DNA of 36,471 bases from assembly GCA_009908325.1 (NCBI GenBank), contig JAAAPI010000159.1:1-36471 (forward strand), written 5' to 3'. Position numbers and translations under genes: made by a program. Source of the stretch: Verrucomicrobiota bacterium (GTDB lineage: Bacteria > Verrucomicrobiota > Verrucomicrobiia > Opitutales > Coraliomargaritaceae). Shown in pieces: positions 1 through 8,181 of the stretch. Positions within the stretch are counted from its first letter, which is position 1, and each line of letters opens with the position of its first letter. A model generated the notes under the pieces. It was not told where the DNA came from. It did no database searches and saw only the letters and a program-made list of their open reading frames with translations.

Positions 1-627
1 CGGGTCCCCGCTGCTTTCATTCTGGCGGCTGGCCCGAACTTCGGGATACCTCACCGCGAGGCCAAACTTGGCGGCCAGTTCGCGGGCCACGCCGATGTGG
101 CTGAGCACGTCGACCCGGTTGGGCGTGATCTCCAGATCAAAGACCGTGTCACCGTCGGCATAGAGATCATTGAGCGGGGTGCCGAGCGCAACTTCGGGAT
201 CGATGATGAGAATCCCGTCGTGGTCTTGGCCGACTTTCAGCTCTTTCGCCGAACACAGCATCCCCTCGGAAGGCTGCCCGCGCAGCTTGGATGCCTTGAT
301 CTTGAAATCACCCGGCAGCACAGCCCCCGGGAGTGCGACCATCACCTTATCGCCCTGCTGGAAGTTCTTGGCTCCACAGACGATCTCCCGCACGGCTTCG
401 CCCTCGCCCGTCGTCACTTTGCAGCAGCGCAGGCGGTCGGCGTCCGGGTGTTGTTCAAATTCGAGGACCTGCCCAACGACCACGTTGTCCAACTGGGGCG
501 GGCCGAGTTTCTCATATTCCTCGACATCGAAGCCGAGCAATGGCAGCACCTCGGCCAAAATGTCCGGCGAGTGCTCCAGTGGGTTGAGATCGATGTAGTT
601 TTTAAGCCAGTTGTAGGAAACTTTCAT
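1..627 (-). CDS. pheT: Phenylalanyl-tRNA synthetase beta subunit, N-terminal part (cut by window edge)
   Basis: The minus-strand frame opens with ATG at 627 and stays open to base 1, giving the first 209 residues of a protein that continues outside the window. It starts MKVSYNWLKNYIDL, the usual PheT opening, followed by an EMAP/tRNA-binding-type domain at about residues 40-150 (VVVGQVLEFEQHPDADRL, then IVCGAKNFQQGDKV and GMLCSAKEL). The B3/4 region begins with FDLEITPNRVDVLSHIG. The beta subunit pairs with PheS in the cytoplasmic alpha2-beta2 enzyme that charges tRNA-Phe and carries the editing site. It lies 116 bp downstream of pheS on the same strand, the normal pheST order. The gap holds an 81-bp inverted-repeat element, so the two genes are less tightly spaced than usual. 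Identification is firm; only the 5' third is visible. Confidence 0.95.
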   Translation of the reverse strand, partial: MKVSYNWLKNYIDLNPLEHSPDILAEVLPLLGFDVEEYEKLGPPQLDNVVVGQVLEFEQHPDADRLRCCKVTTGEGEAVREIVCGAKNFQQGDKVMVALPGAVLPGDFKIKASKLRGQPSEGMLCSAKELKVGQDHDGILIIDPEVALGTPLNDLYADGDTVFDLEITPNRVDVLSHIGVARELAAKFGLAVRYPEVRASRQNESSGDP

Positions 628-644
628 GATGGATAACTATCTTT

Positions 645-728
645 GGAACCGCGAATCGACGCGAATACACGCGAATATTATTTAATGGTTTTCATTCATC
701 CGCGTTAATTGGCGTCCATTCGCGGTTA
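645..728. repeat. Short inverted-repeat element, gene-less relative of the GxxExxY element
   Basis: The spacer between pheS and pheT consists largely of an element with terminal inverted repeats. The left end reads ggaaccgcgaatcgacgcga and continues with another cgcgaat; the right end finishes in gcgtccattcgcggtt. The same two termini bound the GxxExxY gene at 13562-14011. Only about 20-30 bases of A+T-rich sequence lie between the arms, so there is no coding capacity. The inserted RNA could form a hairpin inside the pheST transcript. Interpretation as a non-autonomous (MITE-like) copy is inference. Confidence 0.7.
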
Positions 729-743
729 AAAAAATTTTTATTT

Positions 744-1784
744 TCAGGCGAATTGTTTCAAAAAGCGCACGTCGTTTTGGTAGTAGTAGCGGATATCATC
801 GACGCCCTGGAGGATCATGGCGATGCGTTCGATGCCCATGCCGAAGGCGTAGCCGGTGTAGACTTCGGGGTCGATGCCGACGGCTTTGAAGACCTCCGGG
901 TCGACCATGCCGCAGCCCATGATTTCCAGCCATTTGTTACTGAGCTTGCCGAGGTCGGGCGAGAAGAAGTCCATCTCGAAGCTGGGCTCGGTAAAAGGAA
1001 AAAAGCTGGGGCGCAGGCGGGTCCTCGCCTTGGGACCGAAGATCGTCTTAACGAAATGGTCGAGGGTGGACTTGAGATCGAGCAACGTTACGTTTTGATC
1101 GACGTAGAGCCCTTCGATCTGGTGGAAGTTGGCGCTGTGCGTGGCATCCGGGGTGTCGCGGCGGAAGCAACGCCCGGGGGCGACGATGCGGATGGGCGGC
1201 TTGGACGCGAGCATGGTGCGGATCTGCACCGTCGATGTATGGGTGCGGAGCAGGTATTTTTCGTCGGCGTGTCGGCTGACATTGCCGACCTCGAGCGCAT
1301 CGGGCAGATAGTAGGAGTCCTGCATATCGCGGGCCGGGTGGTCGGCGGGGATGTTCAATGCGTCGAAGCAATAGTGCTCCGTCTCGACCTCGGTGGCCTC
1401 GGCCACGGAAAAGCCGATGCGGCGGAAGAGATTCACCATCTCCCCCCGCACCTGGGCGATCGGGTGCAGTGTTCCCCGGGCGGAATCGGGTGACGGTAGT
1501 GTGGGATCGATGGGCGGCCCCAGACGCGCGGCCATCTCGGCGGCTTCGATGCGCTCAAGCACCGTGTCAAAGACGGCCTGCACTTCAGTCTTGGCCTCGT
1601 TGATCAATTTCCCCATGGCTGGCTTGTCCTCCTTGGGAACCTTGCCCATGCCTTTCATCACCTCAGTGAGCGCACCTTTCGGGCCGGAGATGGTGGCTTT
1701 AAACGCCTCAAACTCCGCCCGCGTAGTGATTTTGGCGACTTTTTCCCGGACTCCGGCGACGATTGCTTTTAACTCTGCTTCCAT
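744..1784 (-). CDS. pheS: Phenylalanyl-tRNA synthetase alpha subunit
   Basis: A 346-residue class II aminoacyl-tRNA synthetase subunit of normal length for bacterial PheS (about 330-350). The N-terminal 90 residues form the expected tRNA-binding coiled coil (ELKAIVAGVREKVAKI onward). The catalytic core follows, with RDMQDSYYLPD, the RTHTSTVQIRTM segment, the FRRDTPDATHSANFHQIEG stretch of motif 2, and motif 3 as YTGYAFGMGIERIAMIL near the C-terminus. It forms the phenylalanyl-adenylate and contacts the beta subunit. The ATG at 1784 gives the canonical N-terminus. Upstream on the same strand, 93 bp away, is a degenerate receiver/AAA+ gene; downstream is pheT. Nothing in the sequence is abnormal and no T-box or leader peptide is evident. 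Confidence 0.97.
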   Translation of the reverse strand: MEAELKAIVAGVREKVAKITTRAEFEAFKATISGPKGALTEVMKGMGKVPKEDKPAMGKLINEAKTEVQAVFDTVLERIEAAEMAARLGPPIDPTLPSPDSARGTLHPIAQVRGEMVNLFRRIGFSVAEATEVETEHYCFDALNIPADHPARDMQDSYYLPDALEVGNVSRHADEKYLLRTHTSTVQIRTMLASKPPIRIVAPGRCFRRDTPDATHSANFHQIEGLYVDQNVTLLDLKSTLDHFVKTIFGPKARTRLRPSFFPFTEPSFEMDFFSPDLGKLSNKWLEIMGCGMVDPEVFKAVGIDPEVYTGYAFGMGIERIAMILQGVDDIRYYYQNDVRFLKQFA

Positions 1785-1877
1785 AGGGCCTTGTAAATTT
1801 GTGAAAGCGGGTAGGCTCTCACTCTGCGGGATTTTGTCGAGAGGTTTTCCGGGAAAACTGCCGGGGCAGATGCCCGT

Positions 1878-2969
1878 TCAACTCATCACAGGTTCAGCTT
1901 CGGCACCTGCCCGCACCCTCTGAATCAATTCGCGCAAATTTCCCCGCAATTCGCTCCGCCGAAGCCGAGCCACAAGGAAATCCACCTCGACCGCGTCCAT
2001 CTTGCGTGCAAGGCCATACCTTTCGGGATCTGCGGCGACAAAACGCGTAATCGCCTCGATGTCGATGGGCCGCGCCGCAAGCCCCGGCAGGTGAATGACA
2101 TGCAGCGTCAACTGGAAGTAGAGAGCCGTGTCGATTTGTCCGCTTTCAAGCAAATCATCCATCATTGAATTCGCGCAGGTGACGACCCGGCAAAGCCGTG
2201 TTAGCTCCTTGAAATTCTTCGCGAGCACGACTTGTAAATCCAGCGGCAGGGCTTCGATGTGCGTTATTAGTAGCGTGCCATTTCGAGCCGCTTCGACGTG
2301 AGCGCCTAACGTCCCGTCGGACGAAATCAGTTCTTTTTCCACCTTCTCCCGATTCATTTGATCGCACGCGCAGAGAACAATCGGCCTATCGGAATAGGAA
2401 CTTGAGTAGTGCAGAAATTTGGCGACATCGGGTTTTCCAATTCCATACGGCCCTTCCAACAAGACGGGCTCACTCGTCTTAGCGAGCCGGGCAATCTCGC
2501 CACGGGCCTCGCGGACTTCGCGGCTGGTTCCAAGCAAAGGCAAGCACTGGTCCATCTTGTTCGACATGGCAACTTCGCCCAATGATGTCGCTGCGCCAAA
2601 GCCCTTGTCCGCCGCTGAACGAATTTCTTCAATTAGTTCACTCATTTGAATTGGCTTGAGCATCAAGGTGGCGCTATCCGTCTCACCGAGAAAACGAGCC
2701 AGCGTGTCGTCCGTCTTCTCGGCCATCAGGATCGACCGGACGCTTGGATCAACAGCGTGAATCCGGTCGACTAAATCGACCCCATCGATCGGACTCATTT
2801 CATAACGCGCCAAAACCACCTCGTGGCGCGTCGCTAAGAAGGTTTTCAGCGCATCGGTCGGATCGTCCACGGCCGTCACCTCAAAACCCAGATTTTTGCA
2901 GGCAAAAGCAAAAACCTGAAGATTTTCGGTTTGATCATCGACGATGAGAATAGAATGGCCTGCGCGCAT
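1878..2969 (-). CDS. NtrC-family-like receiver + AAA+ protein with degenerate active sites and no HTH
   Basis: The 363-residue protein has an N-terminal receiver domain (about 1-120; HSILIVDDQTENLQV gives the acidic pair D11/D12, and K105 is the conserved lysine in LMLKPIQ). An NtrC-type AAA+ region follows (about 140-355). In the receiver, the phospho-acceptor position in VVLARYEMSPIDG appears to be Arg55 rather than Asp. In the AAA+ part the P-loop reads GPYGIGKPDVAKF (173-185), the Walker B acidic pair is replaced in GTLLITHIEALPLDLQ (231-246), and no GAFTGA sigma54-contact loop is present. LRGNLRELIQRV (341-352) and ALYFQLTLHVIHLPGL (282-297) still show its NtrC ancestry. It ends without a Fis-type HTH. 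It is therefore probably neither phosphorylated in the usual way nor a classical sigma54 activator; a scaffold or anti-activator role is possible but unsupported. The direction and 93-bp spacing would allow co-transcription with pheST. Confidence 0.75.
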   Translation of the reverse strand: MRAGHSILIVDDQTENLQVFAFACKNLGFEVTAVDDPTDALKTFLATRHEVVLARYEMSPIDGVDLVDRIHAVDPSVRSILMAEKTDDTLARFLGETDSATLMLKPIQMSELIEEIRSAADKGFGAATSLGEVAMSNKMDQCLPLLGTSREVREARGEIARLAKTSEPVLLEGPYGIGKPDVAKFLHYSSSYSDRPIVLCACDQMNREKVEKELISSDGTLGAHVEAARNGTLLITHIEALPLDLQVVLAKNFKELTRLCRVVTCANSMMDDLLESGQIDTALYFQLTLHVIHLPGLAARPIDIEAITRFVAADPERYGLARKMDAVEVDFLVARLRRSELRGNLRELIQRVRAGAEAEPVMS

Positions 2970-2981
2970 AAACTAGTTTCA

Positions 2982-3010
2982 GACTTTGTAAAATTATGTT
3001 AAAATATAAT
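2982..3010 (+). promoter_or_regulatory. Candidate promoter for sucCD
   Basis: The 211-bp gap between the divergent receiver/AAA+ gene and sucC contains a perfect TATAAT at 3005-3010 in an A+T-rich tract. The only -35-like sequence at suitable spacing is poor (around gactttg, 2982-2988). The implied leader is about 165 nt. The -10 match is what is seen; promoter function is inference. Confidence 0.3.
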
Positions 3011-3180
3011 AGGTTTTTTGATGCAAGAATCGAGTGAGCTGAGTGCCAAACTTTCCGGTGCGAGACTGAAACCCGGCGCATTTTTTTCTTTTCAGAAAAA
3101 CAGACGAAAGAGATTGCACCTGATTTAAGCCTTTGGCATTCATTCCGATTTTACGTTTTTTAACTGCGAAAACACACACA

Positions 3181-4371
3181 ATGAACATCCACGAGTATCA
3201 GGCAAAACGCCTTCTTCAGGAATATGGAGTGCCCATCCCGCGCGGGTATGCAGCCACAAATTCCCGGGAGGTGGAAACCGCTATCTCCCACCTTGGCGAC
3301 GACATGATCGTCGTGAAGGCCCAAATCCACGCTGGTGGACGCGGCAAGGGCACCTTCGTTGACGGCTACAAGGGTGGCGTCAAAGTAGTCAAAAACCGCG
3401 AAGAGGCTCAGGATGCGGCCAACAACATGCTCGATAACACGCTGGTCACCAAACAGACCGGCCCCGAGGGCCGCAAGGTGCAGACCCTCTACTTTACCGA
3501 AGCCTGCGACATAAAGCACGAGTATTACCTAGCCGTGGTACTCGACCGCGAGACCGCCCAGACCATGGTGATCGCATCGACCGAAGGTGGTGTGGATATT
3601 GAATCCGTCGCCGAGAACACACCGGAAAAAATCATCCGCGTCCCCATTTCTCCGACCATGGGGTTGCGCCACTACCATTGCCGCCGGGTCGCTTTTGCGC
3701 TCGGTTTCGAGGGGGAACAGGTTAAGCAATTTGCGCGCCTGCTCACCGGCCTCTACAAGATGTATTGGGAAAAAAACGCCATGCTGGTGGAAATCAACCC
3801 GCTGGTTGAGACGACCGCCGGTCAGCTCATGGCACTGGATGCCAAGGTATCGTTCGACAGCAACGCGATCTTCCAACACCCGGAAATCCAGCAGCTCCGC
3901 GACCTCAACGAGGAGGACCCGAAGGAGATCGAGGCCTCCAAGCACAGTCTCGCTTACATTGCCCTCGATGGGGACATTGCCTGCATGGTCAACGGTGCGG
4001 GGCTTGCCATGGCGACGATGGACATTATCCAAAGCTTCGGCGGTTCGCCGGCCAACTTCCTCGACGTGGGCGGCGGTGCCAATGAGGACCAGGTCACCGC
4101 AGCTTTTAAAATCATCCTCTCGGACACGCATGTGAAAGGTATTCTCGTTAACATATTCGGTGGTATCATGAAGTGCGACGTGATTGCCCGCGGTATCGTG
4201 GCTGCGGCGAAGAACGTCGATATCAACGTGCCCCTCGTCGTCCGCCTCGAGGGCACCAACGTCGAAGCCGGCAAGCAAATCCTCCGCGAAAGTGGCGTTG
4301 CCCTCACCCCGGCCGACAGCCTCGCGCAGGCCGCTGAGATCATCGTCGAGCAGGTCAAAAACGCCGGCTAA
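3181..4371 (+). CDS. sucC: Succinyl-CoA synthetase (ADP-forming) beta subunit
   Basis: The 396-residue protein starts [20 protein letters not shown], the standard SucC N-terminus. The open frame extends upstream to 3133, but those 16 residues have no family counterpart, so ATG 3181 is taken. The ATP-grasp domain has the glycine-rich AGGRGKG (51-57) and the metal-binding LVEINPLVE segment. The C-terminal CoA-ligase domain carries FLDVGGGA and [15 protein letters not shown], which contribute to the subunit interface and succinate site. With SucD it interconverts succinyl-CoA and succinate with nucleotide phosphorylation in the TCA cycle. sucD follows 47 bp downstream on the same strand, an operon arrangement. 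No strong Shine-Dalgarno sequence is visible before the chosen ATG. Confidence 0.97.
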   Translation: MNIHEYQAKRLLQEYGVPIPRGYAATNSREVETAISHLGDDMIVVKAQIHAGGRGKGTFVDGYKGGVKVVKNREEAQDAANNMLDNTLVTKQTGPEGRKVQTLYFTEACDIKHEYYLAVVLDRETAQTMVIASTEGGVDIESVAENTPEKIIRVPISPTMGLRHYHCRRVAFALGFEGEQVKQFARLLTGLYKMYWEKNAMLVEINPLVETTAGQLMALDAKVSFDSNAIFQHPEIQQLRDLNEEDPKEIEASKHSLAYIALDGDIACMVNGAGLAMATMDIIQSFGGSPANFLDVGGGANEDQVTAAFKIILSDTHVKGILVNIFGGIMKCDVIARGIVAAAKNVDINVPLVVRLEGTNVEAGKQILRESGVALTPADSLAQAAEIIVEQVKNAG

Positions 4372-4418
4372 TAAACGGATTATTCCACTGCGATCACACT
4401 TTAAACCAAACCGAACCA

Positions 4419-5301
<883 letters not shown>

Positions 5302-5303
<2 letters not shown>

Positions 5304-5326
5304 GTCTCCCGACTTGCTCCGTCAGC
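5302..5326. repeat. Short palindromic repeat, copy 1 (second copy 6950-6974)
   Basis: A 25-base sequence containing aagtctcccgacttgctccg abuts the sucD stop codon. It recurs at 6950-6974 with two C/T differences. The core aagt-ctcccg-actt is self-complementary, extending to gcaagt/acttgc in the second copy. The two copies bracket the PEP-CTERM gene pair at 5339-6518. Confidence 0.55.
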
Positions 5327-5338
5327 TATAAAAACCCC

Positions 5339-6154
5339 TTAACGCCGACGACGGCCAACCGCACAGACCGTAACAATTGCTCCGAAAATAATAGGCAACG
5401 AAGCCGGTTCTGGAACGGGCGTATAATCGTAGATAAGGGTCGCGTCCCCACCGCTTAACGCTACCTCAAATTCAATAAAAGCGTCATCAAGGTTATCGAT
5501 CTGGAAAGAAAATGAACCTGCATCTAATTCGGCAATAAATTCGATCCCCAAAGCATCGGCCACCACCGTACCAAAACCCTCGAAGTCTGACGCGATGTAG
5601 TCAGGGTCACTGGTCAGGAGCGTCCCCTCGGATGGGATTCCTTGAAGGAATTGGTCACCAAACCGATCATCGACATCATCAGAATAGAAAAAATCGGGGA
5701 AGGAGAAGTCTGCGGGATCGAGAGAGAGATCACCGACGCTTCCAAAACCACCAATGTCAAATGTTAGCGCCGTCGCGGCTGAACCACCACCCGGTCGGTA
5801 AGCAGCGGAAACTTGAAACAAGCTGTCCGTGTCTTCCAAAAACAGGTCGAAGAATGACTGATCATCAATGATCGAATCACTTTCAATAGCAACCGAAACA
5901 GTCGCATCCACTTCAATACTTAGTTGCACTTCGTTCAACGTGCCCAGCGATGGATCGAATTTCGTAAATCCATTGAGAGGGATGAAAAGACTTAAGTCAA
6001 TATTCGCTCCCGGAAACAAATTGGTAAACGTTCCGTCCGAATCCCCTGCAAAACTAATGATTTGCGGGGTTGAAGACGCCCCAAACATCTGGGAGGCGGT
6101 GGTCAAGAAAATAGCAGCGGATGCTGCGACCGAAGGAATACGCTTTATTTTCAT
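5339..6154 (-). CDS. PEP-CTERM sorted exported protein
   Basis: The 271-residue protein has an N-terminal signal sequence (basic MKIKRIPS, then a hydrophobic stretch to about residue 25). The body is rich in Asp, Ser, Gly and Phe, and the tail is classical PEP-CTERM: VPEPASL, a transmembrane segment (PIIFGAIVTVCAVG) and RRRR at the very end. Such tails are recognised by an exosortase/archaeosortase-type enzyme at the inner membrane, after which the protein is anchored or exported, often with extracellular polysaccharide. The segment PLNGFTKFDPSLGTLNEVQL resembles the choice-of-anchor E type domain of PEP-CTERM proteins, which is a family-level guess. It is followed on the same strand by, and probably related in use to, the smaller PEP-CTERM gene at 6222-6518. 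No enzymatic motif is visible. Confidence 0.85.
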   Translation of the reverse strand: MKIKRIPSVAASAAIFLTTASQMFGASSTPQIISFAGDSDGTFTNLFPGANIDLSLFIPLNGFTKFDPSLGTLNEVQLSIEVDATVSVAIESDSIIDDQSFFDLFLEDTDSLFQVSAAYRPGGGSAATALTFDIGGFGSVGDLSLDPADFSFPDFFYSDDVDDRFGDQFLQGIPSEGTLLTSDPDYIASDFEGFGTVVADALGIEFIAELDAGSFSFQIDNLDDAFIEFEVALSGGDATLIYDYTPVPEPASLPIIFGAIVTVCAVGRRRR

Positions 6155-6221
6155 TACTGTTATGTTTTTTTGTTTTGAATTTTGGCCCGTTAAAATTCAG
6201 CTGATCGCGTTTTCGACAGAC

Positions 6222-6518
6222 TTATGCGCGTCCGCGCCGCCGCACAAGCAAGCCGACGGTTCCGAGGCCTATCAGTAAGCCAAACGAAGCAGGCTCCGGC
6301 ACTGTGCTGGTACGATCCAAATCTGCTAACGGACCACTGGAGTTGCCGAAGTGGAACGGACTGGTGGACCCCGATGTAGAGGAACGGTTCGCCACAAATC
6401 CGTCGGCATCAGCGCCCCAATCCCCCGGCCCCGGGATGACTGATTGAGCTTGGCTCGTCGCGCTCAGAAATAAACAAACAATTGCCGGTGAGGCGGCGAG
6501 AAGCAGATATTCTTTCAT
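6222..6518 (-). CDS. Small PEP-CTERM protein
   Basis: The 98-residue protein has a signal peptide (MKEYLLLAASPAIVCLFLSA followed by TSQAQ), a short Ser/Gly/Asp-rich mature region of about 45 residues, and a complete PEP-CTERM tail: VPEPASFG, a hydrophobic helix (LLIGLGTVGLLV) and RRRGRA. The mature part is too short for a catalytic domain. It may be a small surface or matrix peptide, or a truncated remnant of a larger PEP-CTERM protein in which only the N- and C-terminal sorting signals survive. It lies 67 bp upstream of the 271-residue PEP-CTERM gene on the same strand, so the two may share a transcript. Confidence 0.75.
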   Translation of the reverse strand: MKEYLLLAASPAIVCLFLSATSQAQSVIPGPGDWGADADGFVANRSSTSGSTSPFHFGNSSGPLADLDRTSTVPEPASFGLLIGLGTVGLLVRRRGRA

Positions 6519-6990
6519 CGTTTATTTTAGTAAAATTGGCGCATTACCACAAGACCGTCGTCAGCTTGCCTTATGATAGTAGCTTATGTCAAATATTAAT
6601 TATAGGAATTTTTTACAAAATTTCCTGAACCAGGGAAGGTAGCAAATCTCACGCCAAATTGAGCTAAGCTTTCCTGTCTTACTCCGTCAGCATTGACCGA
6701 GAGGCGCTTATGGAATGAAGTATAATACCGTTGCTCTCTCTGGGACAACCTTCAGCCACCAATTTTACCAACGCCTGCACCTTCTTTTTTCTTCTGCTGC
6801 TACTCCCTTCGACTTCAAAAATAAGGATCAGTCAGACAATGAGAGAAGATTCGGATATCCTCAACCCCTTCTCCCCCACTTCTTTCCGTTATGCGTTCGA
6901 TAACCGTTTGCCGAAGAGCAGCTGCGGAGAGCTGCGTTCCCGGGATCGCAAGTCTCCCGACTTGCCCCGCCAGCGTCGGCCACCGCCTGC
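6519..6990. other. Gene-free spacer upstream of the small PEP-CTERM gene
   Basis: These 472 bp contain no convincing gene. Seen here: a minus-strand TATAAT (plus-strand 6599-6604) about 75 bp upstream of the small PEP-CTERM start, with only a weak -35; an A+T-rich tract around 6590-6630; and the second copy of the short palindromic repeat (6950-6974, core gcaagtctcccgacttgc) next to the end of the desuccinylase-like gene. The short open frames at 6715-7081 look non-coding. Confidence 0.5.
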
Positions 6991-8049
6991 CTACGCGTCC
7001 ACCACGTCCATGCTGGTGGCCAAATCGGTAAACGCCTGCGTGTGTGGGTCCGTCTTAGCCCGCTCCATTTTCGTGCGATAGCGCTGCAGCTGCTTGGCAG
7101 TCAGGGTGGCGATATTACAAATCGGCTCGCCCGGTTTCACGGCGGGCATGGTCGTCATGCCGAGGATGATACCGTTGTTCTCCGCTTGCAGCGTGTATTG
7201 CTCCTCGCCCATGATGCTATAGTTCGTGACAAGCGCCTGACCGGCTTCCACGAAATCCCCCGGACTGAGGTGAAATTTTAAAATGCCCCCCACCGTGGCG
7301 CGCACCCACTGCGTCTTGCGCACCTTAGCCAGAAACGGGGGTTTGAGCGGTCGCTCATCAATCATCTCCAGATTGGCCAAGACATTGCGTATCCCCTGTG
7401 TGCCAATCTGCAAAACACTCGGCTCTACTTTCCAGGGCTCACCGGCTTCGAGAATGATGGTGGGGCAGCCGCGCTTTGTCGCCTCGCGGCGAAAAGAGCC
7501 GATCGGCCCCTTCCCGTCGACGATCATGAAGCAGCCAAAGGCTTCCGCCAGGCGCCGGGCCTGCGGGTTGTTCAGATCCGCCCGGATGTTGGGGAAATTC
7601 GTCCGCTGGATGGCCGCCGTGTGCAAATCGACGCCGTAGTCGCATCTATCGACCAGCTCGGTCATCAAGGTATGGGCAATCCGCCCGGCCAGGCTGCCTT
7701 TGGCCGACCCGGGGAACGAGCGGTTTAAATCACGCCGATCCGGCAGATAGCGCTCGTGCGACTCGAACCCGAAGACGTTCACGACGGGGGCAAGGATCAA
7801 CGTGCCGCGCTTCAGCTCGATCAAATCACCGAAAAGGAAGTCGTGAATGATGCCGGTCCCATTGATTTCATCACCATGAATCGCGGCGGTGATAAAAACC
7901 GTTGGCCCCGGCTTTTTCGCCCGAATGACGCGCAGCGGCACATGGACTTTTTCGCCCGTGTAGGTTTCGGAAATGACGAGACGCACATCCCTCGATTGCC
8001 CGAGAGGAATGCGCTCGCCCGCAATGATAAACGAGGGTCTACGTGGCAT
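6991..8049 (-). CDS. Succinylglutamate desuccinylase/aspartoacylase family (M14-like zinc hydrolase)
   Basis: The 352-residue member of the AstE/AspA family has a zinc carboxypeptidase fold. The zinc ligands are His58 and Glu61 (AAIHGDEINGTG) and His143 (VDLHTAA). The catalytic glutamate is probably Glu201 in TIILEAGEP, and RDLNRSFPG (106-114) carries the substrate-binding arginine. After about residue 235 comes a beta-rich C-terminal domain (biotinyl/lipoyl-like: GGILKFHLSPGDFVEAGQAL). The family cleaves amide bonds of N-acyl amino acids; M14-fold relatives remove glutamates from peptide tails. It is last on the strand after M42 peptidase, RimB-like and RimK genes, which suggests action on glutamylated products rather than arginine catabolism, since no other ast genes are near. 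The 132-bp gap to rimK is filled by a REP pair. The true substrate is not determinable here. Confidence 0.85.
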   Translation of the reverse strand: MPRRPSFIIAGERIPLGQSRDVRLVISETYTGEKVHVPLRVIRAKKPGPTVFITAAIHGDEINGTGIIHDFLFGDLIELKRGTLILAPVVNVFGFESHERYLPDRRDLNRSFPGSAKGSLAGRIAHTLMTELVDRCDYGVDLHTAAIQRTNFPNIRADLNNPQARRLAEAFGCFMIVDGKGPIGSFRREATKRGCPTIILEAGEPWKVEPSVLQIGTQGIRNVLANLEMIDERPLKPPFLAKVRKTQWVRATVGGILKFHLSPGDFVEAGQALVTNYSIMGEEQYTLQAENNGIILGMTTMPAVKPGEPICNIATLTAKQLQRYRTKMERAKTDPHTQAFTDLATSMDVVDA

Positions 8050-8086
8050 TGTGGAACGGTTTCAAGCTAAGGTGATGCAATACGTA

Positions 8087-8167
8087 ACGTGCCCGCTCGC
8101 CGGGCGCCTGGCAGCAAAGTCGAAAGCCCGAAACCTCCGGAGGCGTCCGGCGAGCGGACACGCCACG
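8087..8167. repeat. REP/BIME pair, GTGGCGTG family
   Basis: Two inverted copies of a palindromic repeat occupy the rimK-desuccinylase spacer: cgtgcccgctcgccgggcgcc (left) and ggcgtccggcgagcggacacgcc (right). Related copies occur at 17075-17194 and 23616-23738. The pair could fold into a long hairpin in the transcript of this cluster. Confidence 0.65.
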
Positions 8168-8181
8168 AAAGAAACAAGCCC

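Noticed and set aside
97..636. Open frame of 179 residues on the plus strand
   Set aside because: It lies antisense to the conserved pheT coding sequence and has no family features.
753..1493. 246-residue open frame opposite pheS
   Set aside because: Antisense shadow caused by the codon bias of pheS; the sequence is rich in low-information Val/Asp/Gly/His patterns.
1785..1877. T-box or leader peptide controlling pheST
   Set aside because: No T-box sequence, Phe-codon run or terminator/antiterminator pair could be identified.
6715..7081. Two overlapping short plus frames upstream of the desuccinylase-like gene
   Set aside because: No similarity, overlap with the end of a convergent conserved gene, and a palindromic repeat inside.
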